A stretch of 53,873 nt of DNA from Geminicoccaceae bacterium (GCA_025062095.1 JANXAZ010000009.1:1-53873), one strand, 5' to 3'. Shown: positions 26,893 through 36,254, numbered from the stretch's first letter. Made by a program: numbers and translations. The notes: a model not told the origin generated them from the letters alone.

Positions 26893-27802
26893 CGTGGGTG
26901 AAGACCGCGTAGAGCGCATCGGTGGCGCAGACGAAAAGGCGGTTCTTCTTCTTGCCACCGAAACACACATTCGCCGCGCGCCGCGGCAACAGGATCTTGC
27001 CGAGAAGCGCCCCCGAGGGATCGTAACAGTGCACCCCGTCGCCCGCGCTCGTCCACAGCCGGCCCTCGGTGTCCAGGCGAAAGCCGTCGAAGACGCCGAC
27101 ATCACAAGCGACGAAGACCTCCCCGCCGGAAAGCGAACCGTCCTCGTGCACGCGGAACCGCCGGATGTGCCGCGGCCCTTCGGGATCGTGGCTCACCCCG
27201 GTATCGGCGACGTAAAGGAATTTCTCGTCGGGTGAAAAAGCGAGGCCGTTGGGCCGGACCATGTCGCAAATCACCGGATCGAGCCGGCCCGAGCGCGGAT
27301 CGAAGCGGAACACCCAACAGCCGCCGTATTCCATGGGCGCCCGGAAGCCTTCGAGATCGGAATCGATGCCGTACGACGGGTCGGTGAACCAGATCGTGCC
27401 GTCCGATTTCACGACCACGTCGTTGGGCGAGTTCAGACGCTTGCCGTTCCAACGATCGGCGAGCACGGTGATCGTGCCGTCGTATTCCGTGCGCTCGATG
27501 CGCCGGTGGCCGTGGCTGCAGGAGACCAGCCGGCCTTCGCGATCGCGCGTGTGTCCGTTCGTGTAGCCCGCGGGCTGGCGGAACACGGACACCGTCCCGC
27601 CGAGCCCCGAAAGGTCGGGAACGAAGCGCAGGATGCGGTCGTTGGGGATGTCCGAGAACAAGAGGAAGTCGCCGTCGCGAAAGTAAACCGGCCCTTCCGC
27701 CCAGGCCGCTCCTTCCCACAGCTTGACGACCCGCGCGTTCATGGACGCCAGGCGTTTGAAACGCCGATCGTGCACCTCGTATTCGACGATGCGCTCGACC
27801 AT
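26870..27802 (-). CDS. SMP-30/gluconolactonase family protein
   Basis: 310 residues, six-bladed propeller family. Metal-site and blade motifs are visible: EGPVYFRDGDFLLFSDIPNDRI, LNSPNDVVVKSDGTIWFTDPSYG, RPNGLAFSPDEKFLYVADTG, and near the end FDGFRLDTEGRLWTSAGDGV. Known members hydrolyse sugar lactones with a divalent metal. No signal peptide. ATG 27802 is taken as start; the frame is open further upstream but the added sequence is not conserved in character. Convergent overlap of 23 bases with the DUF4411 gene suggests that the accessory segment was inserted right up to this gene. Confidence 0.9.
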   Translation of the reverse strand: MVERIVEYEVHDRRFKRLASMNARVVKLWEGAAWAEGPVYFRDGDFLLFSDIPNDRILRFVPDLSGLGGTVSVFRQPAGYTNGHTRDREGRLVSCSHGHRRIERTEYDGTITVLADRWNGKRLNSPNDVVVKSDGTIWFTDPSYGIDSDLEGFRAPMEYGGCWVFRFDPRSGRLDPVICDMVRPNGLAFSPDEKFLYVADTGVSHDPEGPRHIRRFRVHEDGSLSGGEVFVACDVGVFDGFRLDTEGRLWTSAGDGVHCYDPSGALLGKILLPRRAANVCFGGKKKNRLFVCATDALYAVFTHVTGAQVP

Positions 27803-28115
27803 CGCCTCCTCCCGCTCGCCCGGCGCCCGCTTACGCGCGGTCGCGCGCACCGACAAGCCGCGAGGCCGCGCGCCTCGTGCCCGTGCATCCCCCGAAGGCC
27901 GGCGTGGCGGGCGCGATCCCCCCGGTCCCGCGCGCCGAGCCGTGCCCCGGCGCGCGCGATCGGTGCGCAGAGCCGGACGACTCGCCGACCGCGCGCGGAC
28001 CGAGGGGGCGCGGAGCGCGGCGGGAGCCGGAGAAGCCGCTACCATCGGCGGTGGTCGGAAGGGCGTTCGGAGGCTATAGCCCCGCACAGGCCGCCGATGG
28101 GACAGGAGCGCGCGT
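27803..28115. other. 313-base divergent intergenic region
   Basis: Lies between the starts of the SMP-30 gene (minus) and the P-type ATPase gene (plus). It is extremely GC-rich and no small gene, tRNA or clear operator could be supported. It must hold both promoters; no convincing -35/-10 pair was seen. Confidence 0.5.
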
Positions 28116-30881
28116 GTGGACGAACCGAGGCCCCCCGCCCCGACCGAGCCGCTCTGGCACGCGCTCGGCGCCGAAGAGGTGCTCGGCATTCTCGAGAGCC
28201 GGCCCGAGGGCTTGAGCGCGGAAGACGCGCGAGCGCGCCTTTCCCGTTTCGGGCCCAACCGGTTGCCCGAGCCGCCGCGCAAGGGCCCTTTGGCCCGCTT
28301 CTTCGCCCAGTTCCACAACCTCTTGATTTACGTGCTCCTCGTCGCGGCCGTCTTGTCGCTCCTGTTCGAGCACCCGGTCGACGCGGCGGTGATCCTGGGC
28401 GTGGTCGTGCTCAACGCGATCGTGGGCTTCGTCCAGGAGGGCAAGGCGGAGGCCGCGCTCGAGGCGATCAAGGGCATGATCCACCCCAAAGCGACGGTGG
28501 TGCGCGAGGGCCGCAGGCGCACGATCCCGGCGGAGAACGTCGTTCCCGGCGATATCGTGCTCGTCGAGGCGGGCGATCGGGTGCCGGCGGATCTGCGCCT
28601 GGTGCACGCCAAGAACCTGCGGATCGACGAATCGATCCTCACCGGCGAATCGGTGCCGGTGGAAAAGCAGGTGGAGCCGGTCGCGCCCGAGGCCGCCCTC
28701 GGCGATCGCCCGTCGATGGCCTTCTCCGGCACGCTCGTGGTCGCGGGGCAGGGAACGGGGGTGGTGGTGGCGACCGGGACCGCGACCGAGCTCGGCAAGA
28801 TCGGGGAGCTCCTGGGCCGGGTCGAGCGCATCGAAACGCCCCTTCTGCGCCAGATGGCGGGCTTCGCGCGGACCCTCACCGCCGTCATCCTGGCGGTCTC
28901 CGCCATCGCCTTTCTCTTCGGCTGGCTCGTTCAGGGCTTTCCCGTCGATCTCGCCTTCATGGCGGTGGTGGGGCTCGCGGTCGCCGCCATTCCCGAGGGC
29001 CTGCCGGCGGTGATCACGATCACGCTGGCCATCGGCGTGCAACGCATGGCCCAGCGCAACGCCATCATCCGCCACCTGCCCGCGGTCGAGACCCTGGGCG
29101 CCGTCTCGGTGATCTGCTCGGACAAAACGGGCACGCTCACCAAGAACGAGATGACCGTGCAGGCGATCCGCACCGAAGGGGCCCTCGTGCGCGTGAGCGG
29201 CGCCGGCTACGCCCCCGAGGGGAGCTTCGCGATCGCGGGGAACCGGATCGACCCGCTCGCCGATCCCGTGCTCGAAGAGCTCCTCGAGGCCGGGCTTCTG
29301 TGCAACGACGCCGAGGTCCGCCCGAGCGAGAAGGGCTGGATCGTCGACGGCGATCCCATGGAAGGCGCGCTCGTGACGGTCGCGCTCAAGGCCGGGCTCG
29401 ATCCGGCCTCCTTGCGCCGCGGCCTGCCGCGGATCGACGCCATCCCCTTCGATTCGCGCCACCGCTACATGGCGACGCTGCACGCTCTGCCCGACGGCGG
29501 CCGGCTCGTGGCGGTCAAGGGCGCGCCGGAGCGGATCCTCGAGATGTGCCGGGCCGAGCGCACGGCGCGAGGCGAACGCCCGCTCGATCGAGCCTTTTGG
29601 GAACGCGCGGCGGAAGAACTCGCCGCGCACGGCCAGCGCGTGCTCGCCATCGCCACCGCGCAGGCGCCGCGCGCGGGCGAGCCGCTCGCCCCGCGTCACC
29701 TCGAGGGCCGCTGCCTGCTCCTGGGCCTCGTGGGCCTCATCGATCCCCCGCGCGAGGAGGCGATCGCCGCGGTGGCGCAATGTCACACGGCGGGCATCCG
29801 CGTCGTCATGATCACGGGTGACCATGCGGTGACCGCCAGGGAGATCGCCCGCCAGCTCGGCATCGCCCGCGAGCCCGTGGTCCTCACCGGCAACGAACTC
29901 GATGCGCTCGATGCCGAGGCGTTCCGCCGCGCCGCGCGCGAGGTCCACGTCTTCGCCCGCACCACTCCCGAGCACAAGCTCCGATTGGTCGAGGCGCTGC
30001 AGGCCGACGGTCTGATCGTCGCCATGACCGGGGACGGGGTCAACGACGCCCCCGCCCTCAAGCGCGCCGACGTCGGCGTGGCCATGGGCATCAAGGGCAC
30101 CGAGGCGGCCAAAGAAGCGGCGCAGATGGTCCTCGCCGACGACAATTTCGCCTCGATCGTGGCTGCCGTGCGCGAGGGCCGCACGGTCTACGACAATCTC
30201 ATGAAGGTCATCGGCTGGACGCTGCCGACCAACGGCGGGGAAGCCGGCACCATCCTCGCCGCGCTCGGGCTGGGGCTCGCGCTTCCGGTGACGCCCGTGC
30301 AGATCCTGTGGATCAACATGGTCACCGCGGTCGCGCTCGGGCTCACCCTCGCTTTCGAGCCGACCGAGCCGGGCACCATGCACCGCCCGCCGCGCCGGCC
30401 CGAGCAGCCGATCCTCTCGGGCGAGCTCGCCTGGCGGATCGTCTTCGTCTCCGCGCTTTTCGTCCTCGGCGCTTTCGGTATCTTCAACTGGGCGAAAGCG
30501 AACGGTGCTTCGATCGAAGAGGCGCGCACGCTCGTGGTCAACACCATCGTGGTCATGGAGATCTTCTATCTGTTCAGCGTGCGCTACGCGCACGGGACCT
30601 CGCTCACCCTCGAAGGTCTCGTCGGGACGCGGGCGGTCTTGATCGGTGTCGGCTCGATCACGCTCGCGCAGCTCGCCTTCACCTATCTTCCCTGGATGCA
30701 GTTCTTGTTCGAAACGCGCCCCGTGGGTCTTCTCGAGGGAGCGGTGGTGATCGGGATCGGCGTGTTGCTCTTGTGCCTGTGCGAGCTCGAAAAGCGCATC
30801 CGCGCGCGGCTCACGGGCCGCGCCCGCGCGCGCCCCGCGGCCGCCGAGACCGGAGCCTCGCCCCGATCCTTTCTCGGATGA
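28116..30881 (+). CDS. P-type cation-transporting ATPase, P2 (Ca2+-type)
   Basis: 921 residues with a full P-type set: N-terminal cation-ATPase domain (SAEDARARLSRFGPNRLPEPP), actuator motif TGES (176-179), PEGLP in the fourth helix (293-297, ion site), phosphorylation site D336-KTGT in SVICSDKTGTLTKNEMT, and hinge GDGVNDAPALKRADVGVAMG. About ten membrane helices are predicted. PEGLP and overall layout fit the Ca2+ (SERCA/PMR1-like) or Mn2+ subgroup rather than heavy-metal or Kdp ATPases; the exact ion is not decided. GTG 28116 has CAGGAG upstream; another GTG two bases earlier is out of frame. The stop overlaps a small conserved gene (ATGA). Confidence 0.9.
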   Translation: MDEPRPPAPTEPLWHALGAEEVLGILESRPEGLSAEDARARLSRFGPNRLPEPPRKGPLARFFAQFHNLLIYVLLVAAVLSLLFEHPVDAAVILGVVVLNAIVGFVQEGKAEAALEAIKGMIHPKATVVREGRRRTIPAENVVPGDIVLVEAGDRVPADLRLVHAKNLRIDESILTGESVPVEKQVEPVAPEAALGDRPSMAFSGTLVVAGQGTGVVVATGTATELGKIGELLGRVERIETPLLRQMAGFARTLTAVILAVSAIAFLFGWLVQGFPVDLAFMAVVGLAVAAIPEGLPAVITITLAIGVQRMAQRNAIIRHLPAVETLGAVSVICSDKTGTLTKNEMTVQAIRTEGALVRVSGAGYAPEGSFAIAGNRIDPLADPVLEELLEAGLLCNDAEVRPSEKGWIVDGDPMEGALVTVALKAGLDPASLRRGLPRIDAIPFDSRHRYMATLHALPDGGRLVAVKGAPERILEMCRAERTARGERPLDRAFWERAAEELAAHGQRVLAIATAQAPRAGEPLAPRHLEGRCLLLGLVGLIDPPREEAIAAVAQCHTAGIRVVMITGDHAVTAREIARQLGIAREPVVLTGNELDALDAEAFRRAAREVHVFARTTPEHKLRLVEALQADGLIVAMTGDGVNDAPALKRADVGVAMGIKGTEAAKEAAQMVLADDNFASIVAAVREGRTVYDNLMKVIGWTLPTNGGEAGTILAALGLGLALPVTPVQILWINMVTAVALGLTLAFEPTEPGTMHRPPRRPEQPILSGELAWRIVFVSALFVLGAFGIFNWAKANGASIEEARTLVVNTIVVMEIFYLFSVRYAHGTSLTLEGLVGTRAVLIGVGSITLAQLAFTYLPWMQFLFETRPVGLLEGAVVIGIGVLLLCLCELEKRIRARLTGRARARPAAAETGASPRSFLG

Positions 30882-31243
30882 ACGAGCCCTTCCCGCCCAT
30901 GCCCGAGCGTCCCAATCCTCTCAAGCTCAACCCCTTGCAGCTCAAGACCCTGGCCATCCTGCAGGCGCTCGCCAAGGAGCCGGCCTTCGCCGATCCGCCC
31001 GATGTCGACGGCATGGTGCGCATCCGCGCCTTCCCCGTCGCCCACGGCGATCACTTCCACATCGGCCGCTTCCTCGTGCACGCGAAAGACGCCACCGGCC
31101 TTTCCAACCACAACGTCTTCAACGTCCTCGCGCGCAAGGGCCTGATCCTCGCCGGGCCCGCGGGCGAGCCCGTCCTGACGCCCACGGGTCTCGCCTACGA
31201 GACCGGGATCGCCCGCACGATCCTGCACGAAAGCGGGCACTGA
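30878..31243 (+). CDS. Conserved small protein of unknown function, coupled to P-type ATPase
   Basis: 121 residues, soluble, with no signal or membrane helix. Segments KLNPLQLKTLAILQALAK, FPVAHGDHFHIGRFLVHAKD and LSNHNVFNVLARKGLI...TPTGLAYETG suggest an alpha/beta fold, perhaps winged-helix-like. A His-rich patch (AHGDHFHIG, about 55-63) could bind metal. The ATG overlaps the ATPase stop, so it is probably translated with it and may assist or regulate it. I do not recognise a named family. Confidence 0.75.
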   Translation: MNEPFPPMPERPNPLKLNPLQLKTLAILQALAKEPAFADPPDVDGMVRIRAFPVAHGDHFHIGRFLVHAKDATGLSNHNVFNVLARKGLILAGPAGEPVLTPTGLAYETGIARTILHESGH

Positions 31244-31324
31244 GCTCGCCGCCGCCTCCGTCTTGGTCCGGTCGCGCACGGCTGCTAGCCTCGCGGTCCG
31301 GGACGCGGGAGGGAGCGCGAGGAG

Positions 31325-32728
31325 GTGGAGGAGCGGATCGAGAACAAGACCTTCGAGGAGATCGCGATCGGCGACAGCGCGAGCCTCGTCAAGGCCATCG
31401 GCCGCGAGGACATCGAGCTCTTCGCCGCGGTCTCGGGCGACGCCAATCCGATCCATCTCGACGAGGAGCTCGCCGCCAAGACGCCGTTCAAAGGCGTCGT
31501 CGCGCACGGCATGCTCACCGCCGGGCTGATCTCCAACCTCTTGGGCAACCGCCTGCCCGGGCCGGGGACCATCTACCTCGCCCAGGAGCTGCGCTTCCAT
31601 CGCCCGGTGCGGATCGGCGACGTCGTCACCGCTTCCGTGACCGTGACGGAGAAGCGCCCCGAGAAGCGGATCGTGGTCTTCGATTGCCGGGTCACCAACC
31701 AGCGCGGCGAGGTCGTGCTCACCGGCACGGCGGAGGTGATCGCGCCCAAAGACAAGCTGCGCGGACCCGCCCCCGAGCTGCCCCAGCTCGCGATCCACCG
31801 GCACGAGAAATACGAGCGGCTGATCGAGCGCACGAAGGGCATCCCCCCCATCCCCTGCGCGGTGGCGCATCCGTGCGAGCGTCACGCTCTCGAAGGGGCG
31901 CTTCTCGCCGCCGAGCGCGGGATCATCGTGCCCGTTCTCGTCGCGCCTTCGGGCAAGCTCCGCCGGATCGCCGAAGAAGCCGGACTTTCGCTCGAGGGCT
32001 TCGAGCTCGTCGACGTGCCGCACAGCCACGCCGCCGCCGCCAAGGCGGTCGAGCTCGTCCGCGCCGGCAAGGCGCAACTCCTCATGAAGGGCTCGTTGCA
32101 CACCGACGAGCTTATGGCGGAAGTCGTGGCGCGCGAGACGGGGCTGCGGACCGAGCGGCGGATCAGCCACGTCTTCATCATGGACGTGCCGACTTATCCC
32201 GAGCCGCTGTTCATCACCGATGCGGCGATCAACATCTTCCCCGATCTCGAGACCAAGCGGGACATCGTCCAGAACGCGATCGATCTGCACATCGGATTGG
32301 GCTTGGGCGAGCCCAGGGTCGCCATCCTCTCCGCGGTCGAGACCGTGACACCCAAGATCCCCGGCACGATCGAGGCGGCGGCTCTGTGCAAGATGGCCGA
32401 GCGCGGCCAGATCACCGGCGGGGTGCTCGACGGGCCTCTGGCCCTCGACAACGCGATCAGCGCGGAAGCGGCGGCGATCAAGGGCATTCGCTCGCCCGTG
32501 GCCGGGCGCGCGCAGATCCTCGTCGTCCCCGATCTCGAGGCGGGGAACATGCTGGCCAAGAACCTCTCCTTCCTCGCCGGGGCGGAAGCGGCGGGGATCG
32601 TCGTCGGCGCGCGGGTGCCCATCGTGCTCACGAGCCGCGCGGACAGCGTGCGCACCCGCCTCGCCTCGGCCGCGATCGCAGCGCTTTACGCCTACGCGCG
32701 GATGACCGGCAGGCCCGTGGCGGAGTGA
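31325..32728 (+). CDS. Bifunctional MaoC-type enoyl-CoA hydratase/phosphate acetyltransferase
   Basis: 467 residues. The N-terminal hot-dog domain (about 1-145) has the MaoC hydratase motif in SGDANPIHLDEELAAKTPFKGVVAHGM. The C-terminal domain (about 155-467) is Pta/Ptb-type acyltransferase with CAVAHPCERHALEGAL, VFIMDVPTYPEPLFITDAAINI and ITGGVLDGPLALDNAIS. The fusion is known from alphaproteobacteria and next to ackA suggests interconversion of acyl-CoA and acyl-phosphate linked to PHB or short-chain acid metabolism. GTG 31325 lies behind AGGGAGCGCGAGGAG. The stop overlaps an alternative start of ackA (GTGA). Confidence 0.92.
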   Translation: MEERIENKTFEEIAIGDSASLVKAIGREDIELFAAVSGDANPIHLDEELAAKTPFKGVVAHGMLTAGLISNLLGNRLPGPGTIYLAQELRFHRPVRIGDVVTASVTVTEKRPEKRIVVFDCRVTNQRGEVVLTGTAEVIAPKDKLRGPAPELPQLAIHRHEKYERLIERTKGIPPIPCAVAHPCERHALEGALLAAERGIIVPVLVAPSGKLRRIAEEAGLSLEGFELVDVPHSHAAAAKAVELVRAGKAQLLMKGSLHTDELMAEVVARETGLRTERRISHVFIMDVPTYPEPLFITDAAINIFPDLETKRDIVQNAIDLHIGLGLGEPRVAILSAVETVTPKIPGTIEAAALCKMAERGQITGGVLDGPLALDNAISAEAAAIKGIRSPVAGRAQILVVPDLEAGNMLAKNLSFLAGAEAAGIVVGARVPIVLTSRADSVRTRLASAAIAALYAYARMTGRPVAE

Positions 32729-32733
32729 AAGAG

Positions 32734-33930
32734 GTGGCGGAGACCGTCCTCGTCCTCAACGCCGGCAGCTCCTCGATCAAGTTCGAGCTGTTCGAGATCG
32801 GCCCCCAAGACCGGCTCGCGAGCCTGTTCGCCGGGCAGATCGAGGGCATCGGCGTGCGCCCCCGCCTTCTCGCCCGCACCCGCGCGGGCGCGGTGCTCGC
32901 GGAGCGCACGCTGCCGCGCGAGGAGGCGAACGACGTCGAAGGCGCCATGGCGGTGGTCGAGCGCTTCTTGGACGAGACGCTGGACGCGCCGCCGATCGCC
33001 GCGGGCCATCGCGTCGTCCACGGCGGCCCGGTCTTTTCGGCGCCGGTGGCGATCGACGAGGAGGTCCTCGCGACGCTCGAGACCTTCGTTCCCCTCGCGC
33101 CTTTGCACCAGCCCTACAATCTCGCGCTCGTCCGCGCGCTGCGCCGCTCGCGCCCGGATCTGTTCCAGGTCGCCTGCTTCGATACCGCCTTCCATCGCGG
33201 CCATCCCGCCCTCGCCGACTGTTTCGCCCTGCCCGACTGGCTGTGGGAGGAGGGCGTGCGCCGCTACGGCTTCCACGGCCTTTCGTACGAGTACGTCGCC
33301 GCGCGCCTGCGCGAGCTCGATCCGGAGCTCGCCGAGAAGAAGGTGATCGTCGCGCACTTGGGCTCGGGCTGCTCGATGTGCGCCCTGCGCGGCGGAAAGA
33401 GCGTGGAGAGCACCATGGGCTTCACCGCCCTCGACGGGTTGCCCATGGGCACGCGCCCGGGCCAGCTCGATCCGGGCGTGGTGCTCTACCTCGCCGCCGC
33501 CAAGGGAATGGATCCCGAGGCGATCCAGCACTTCCTCTATCACGACTGCGGGCTCAAGGGGCTCTCGGGGATCTCCAACGACCTGCGCGTGCTCCTTTCC
33601 AGCGCCGATCCCAAGGCCGCTTTCGCCCTCGAGTTCTTCGTCTACAAGATCGCCCAGATGACGGGTTGGCTCGCCGCCGCCCTCGAGGGCCTGGACGGCT
33701 TCGTCTTCACCGCCGGGATCGGGGAGAATTCGCCCACCATCCGGGAGGCGGTCGCGCACCGGCTGCGCTGGTTGGGCATGGAGCTCGATCCGCACGCCAA
33801 CGCCGCCCACGGCCCGCTCGTCTCCACGCCCGCTTCGCGGGTGCGCGTGTACGTCGTCCCCACCGACGAAGAGCTCGTCATCGCGCGCCACACCCTCGCC
33901 CTGTTGCGCCGCGGAGGAGACCGGCGGTGA
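32734..33930 (+). CDS. ackA: Acetate kinase
   Basis: 398 residues, acetate/propionate kinase: LVLNAGSSSIKFELF, catalytic-region HRVVHGG, RYGFHGLSYEYV, AHLGSGCSM, STMGFTALDGLPMGTRPGQLDP and FTAGIGENSPTIRE. Converts acyl-phosphate and ADP to carboxylate and ATP in the cytoplasm, completing the route begun by the Pta domain upstream. Start chosen at GTG 32734 because GGAG lies eight bases upstream and it gives MAETVLVLNAGSSS. An in-frame GTG at 32725 would overlap the preceding stop (GTGA) but lacks a ribosome site. The stop overlaps the fabI start (GTGA). Confidence 0.93.
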   Translation: MAETVLVLNAGSSSIKFELFEIGPQDRLASLFAGQIEGIGVRPRLLARTRAGAVLAERTLPREEANDVEGAMAVVERFLDETLDAPPIAAGHRVVHGGPVFSAPVAIDEEVLATLETFVPLAPLHQPYNLALVRALRRSRPDLFQVACFDTAFHRGHPALADCFALPDWLWEEGVRRYGFHGLSYEYVAARLRELDPELAEKKVIVAHLGSGCSMCALRGGKSVESTMGFTALDGLPMGTRPGQLDPGVVLYLAAAKGMDPEAIQHFLYHDCGLKGLSGISNDLRVLLSSADPKAAFALEFFVYKIAQMTGWLAAALEGLDGFVFTAGIGENSPTIREAVAHRLRWLGMELDPHANAAHGPLVSTPASRVRVYVVPTDEELVIARHTLALLRRGGDRR

Positions 33931-34706
33931 TCGATCTCGCGCGCACGCGCCTGGACGGAAAATACGGCCTCGTCACCGGCATCGCCAACGAACACTCGAT
34001 CGCCTGGGGCTGCGCACGGGCTTTTCGCGGCCTCGGCGCCACGCTCGCGGTCACTTATCTGAACGACAAGGCCAGACCTTTCGTCGAACCGCTCGCCCGC
34101 CAGCTCGAGGCACCGATTTTCCTGCCGCTCGATCTGCGGATCCCCGGTCAGCTGGAAGCGGTGTTCGATCGGATCGCGCAGAGCTGGGGCCGGCTCGACT
34201 TCGTGTTGCACTCGATCGCGTACGCGCCGAAAGAGGATCTCCGGGGCCGCGTGGTCGACTGCTCGAAAGAAGGGTTCCTCTTGGCCATGGAGATCTCCTG
34301 CTGGTCGTTCATCCGCATGGCCAAGCTCGCCGAACCCTTGATGACCGACGGCGGGACGCTGTTCTGCATGACCTATTACGGCTCGCAGATGGTCGTCGAG
34401 CACTACGGCATCATGGGGCCGGTCAAGGCCGCGCTCGAGAGCGCCAGCCGTTATCTCGCGGCCGAACTCGGGCCCAAGGGCATTCGCGTGCACGCGATCT
34501 CCCCGGGGCCGCTCAAAACCCGCGCCGCTTCCGGCATCCCGGAGTTCGACGAGCTCCTGCACAAAGCCCAGGCGAAAGCACCCGTGCGCAGCCTGGTCTC
34601 GATCGAGGACGTGGGGCTGGCCACCGCCTTTCTCGCCACCGATGCCGCGCGGCTGATCACCGGGAGCGTGATCTACGTCGACGGCGGCTACCACATCATC
34701 GACTGA
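33927..34706 (+). CDS. fabI: Enoyl-[acyl-carrier-protein] reductase (NADH)
   Basis: 259 residues, FabI type: TGIANEHSIAWG cofactor loop (17-28), HSIAYAPKEDLRG, and the catalytic tyrosines Y150 and Y160 with K167 (Y-x6-K) in the family context ...VEHYGIMGPVKAALES. Last reductive step of fatty-acid elongation. GTG 33927 overlaps the ackA stop, completing a three-gene operon with maoC-pta and ackA, an arrangement known in alphaproteobacteria. Because essential FabI copies often lie elsewhere, this one may serve a specialised acyl-ACP or acyl-CoA role; sequence cannot decide. Confidence 0.93.
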   Translation: MIDLARTRLDGKYGLVTGIANEHSIAWGCARAFRGLGATLAVTYLNDKARPFVEPLARQLEAPIFLPLDLRIPGQLEAVFDRIAQSWGRLDFVLHSIAYAPKEDLRGRVVDCSKEGFLLAMEISCWSFIRMAKLAEPLMTDGGTLFCMTYYGSQMVVEHYGIMGPVKAALESASRYLAAELGPKGIRVHAISPGPLKTRAASGIPEFDELLHKAQAKAPVRSLVSIEDVGLATAFLATDAARLITGSVIYVDGGYHIID

Positions 34707-34782
34707 GCCCGCTTGGGCGACGCGGCTTGCTCCGCTTCGATGCGATCCTTAAGCCGTTCCCGCATCGCGAGGGGAGGAGGCG

Positions 34783-35571
34783 ATGGCCCTTTTCGAAACG
34801 ATGCGACCGCGGCCGGGGCTCAAGGTGCTCGTGACCGCCGGGGCCTCGGGGATCGGGGCGGTGATCGCGCGCGCCTTCGCCGAGGTCGAGGCGCGCGTGC
34901 TCGTCTGCGACATCGACGATGCCGCGCTCGCGCGCTTTTGCGCCGAGAACCCGGGGATCGCCGGCGTGCGCTGCGACGTCTCCGAAGACGCCGAGGTCGC
35001 GGCGCTCTTTTCCGAGGTCGAACGGCACTTGGGCGGGCTCGACGTGCTCGTGAACAACGCCGGCATCGCCGGCCCCACCGCCGGTGTGGCGGAGATCGAC
35101 CCGGCGGAGTGGCGCCGGACGCTGGACGTGAACATCACCGGAATGTTCCTCTGCACGAGGGCGGGGGTCCCCCTCCTCCGCAAGTCCGAGGACGCCGCGA
35201 TCATCAACCTTTCGTCGGTGGCCGGAAGGTTGGGATACGCCTTTCGGACGCCGTATGCCGCCTCCAAATGGGCGGTGGTGGGCTTCACCCAGAGCCTGGC
35301 CAAGGAGCTCGGCCCGGAGGGCATCCGGGTGAACGCGATCCTGCCCGGGGTCGTGCGCGGCGAGCGGATCGAGCGCGTCTTCGCCGCCCGCGCCCAGGCG
35401 CTCGGCGTGCCGATCGAAGAAGTGCGCAAGAGCTACCTCGAGAAGGTCTCCTTGCGCCGGATGGTCGAACCCGAGGACATCGCCGCCATGGCGCTCTTCT
35501 TGTGCTCTCCCGCGGGGCGCAACGTGCACGGCCAGGCGATCTCGGTCTGCGCCGGGACGGAGACGATCTAA
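34783..35571 (+). CDS. SDR family oxidoreductase
   Basis: 262 residues with TAGASGIG (18-25), NNAG (91-94), catalytic S144, Y158 and K162 (YAASK), and an Asp after the second strand (VCDID) suggesting NAD(H). The C-terminus ends ISVCAGTETI where classical SDRs have VDGG, which is unusual. GGGAGGAGGCG precedes the ATG. Same strand as fabI, 76 bases downstream, and its stop overlaps the convergent rlmE stop by three bases. Substrate unknown. Confidence 0.88.
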   Translation: MALFETMRPRPGLKVLVTAGASGIGAVIARAFAEVEARVLVCDIDDAALARFCAENPGIAGVRCDVSEDAEVAALFSEVERHLGGLDVLVNNAGIAGPTAGVAEIDPAEWRRTLDVNITGMFLCTRAGVPLLRKSEDAAIINLSSVAGRLGYAFRTPYAASKWAVVGFTQSLAKELGPEGIRVNAILPGVVRGERIERVFAARAQALGVPIEEVRKSYLEKVSLRRMVEPEDIAAMALFLCSPAGRNVHGQAISVCAGTETI

Positions 35572-36254
35572 GCCGCGCGCGCCTCGGGGTCGGCGGGGGG
35601 CTCTTCCCCGCCGCGGAAGCCGGTGGCGAGAAGGAAGATCTCGGAGGATTCGGCGCGCGTGGCGGCGGGTCGGATCAGCCGCCAGCCCGAAAAGCGTTCG
35701 CGCACGCGGGCGCGCAACGCCGCTTCCGCGCCCTTGACGAGCTTGAGAAGACAGGTCCCGCCCGGGCGCAAGGCGCGCTCGGCGAAATCGAGCACGGCCT
35801 CGGCCAGGGCTTCGCTCTTGAGCCGGTCGACGTTGCGCAGACCCGTGGTGCTCGGGGCCGCATCCGACAGCACGACGTCCGCGGGACCCTCCAGGAGTTC
35901 GAGGAGCCGGGCCTGGACGTCGGGGTCGGTGAAGTCGCCGCGCAGGAAGCGCGCGCCCGGGACGGGCTGCATCTCGAGGAGATCGCAGGCCACCACCCGA
36001 CAGCCTTTCTGGACCGCGTATTGGGTCCAGCTCCCCGGTGCCGCACCGAGATCGACCACCGCCAGGCCCTTGCGCAACACGCCGTATTTCTCGTCGATCT
36101 CCTGCAGCTTGAAGACCGAGCGGGCGCGGTAGCCGCGCTTTTTAGCTTCCGCCACGAAACGATCGGCGAGCTGGCGTTCCAACCAACGGATCTGGGAAGC
36201 GGTGCGCCCGCCCCGGCTGCGCAGGCGCGGCTTGGGATCGCGGCGCGTCGTCAT
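35568..36254 (-). CDS. rlmE: 23S rRNA 2'-O-ribose U2552 methyltransferase
   Basis: 228 residues, RrmJ/FtsJ type. The K-D-K-E tetrad is visible as K49 (RSVFKLQEID), D131 (VVLSDAAPST), K171 (CLLKLVKG) and E205 (SSEIFLLATG), plus the SAM motif VVDLGAAPGSWTQ (67-79). Methylates U2552 of 23S rRNA late in 50S assembly. The N-terminus is Arg/Lys-rich, as in alphaproteobacterial members, and the C-terminus has a short acidic tail. It starts seven bases after the Ppx/GppA gene, and the two probably form an operon. Confidence 0.93.
   Translation of the reverse strand: MTTRRDPKPRLRSRGGRTASQIRWLERQLADRFVAEAKKRGYRARSVFKLQEIDEKYGVLRKGLAVVDLGAAPGSWTQYAVQKGCRVVACDLLEMQPVPGARFLRGDFTDPDVQARLLELLEGPADVVLSDAAPSTTGLRNVDRLKSEALAEAVLDFAERALRPGGTCLLKLVKGAEAALRARVRERFSGWRLIRPAATRAESSEIFLLATGFRGGEEPPADPEARAA

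Noticed and set aside
32725-32727. GTG overlapping the maoC-pta stop as the ackA start
   Set aside because: No ribosome-binding sequence; GTG 32734 has GGAG at ideal spacing and gives the conserved N-terminus. Kept only as an alternative.
34741-34765. Sequence TCCTTAAGCCGTTCCCGC resembling the Tad upstream element
   Set aside because: Orientation relative to the gene is opposite, the core AACCGT is missing and the gene is an unrelated SDR.
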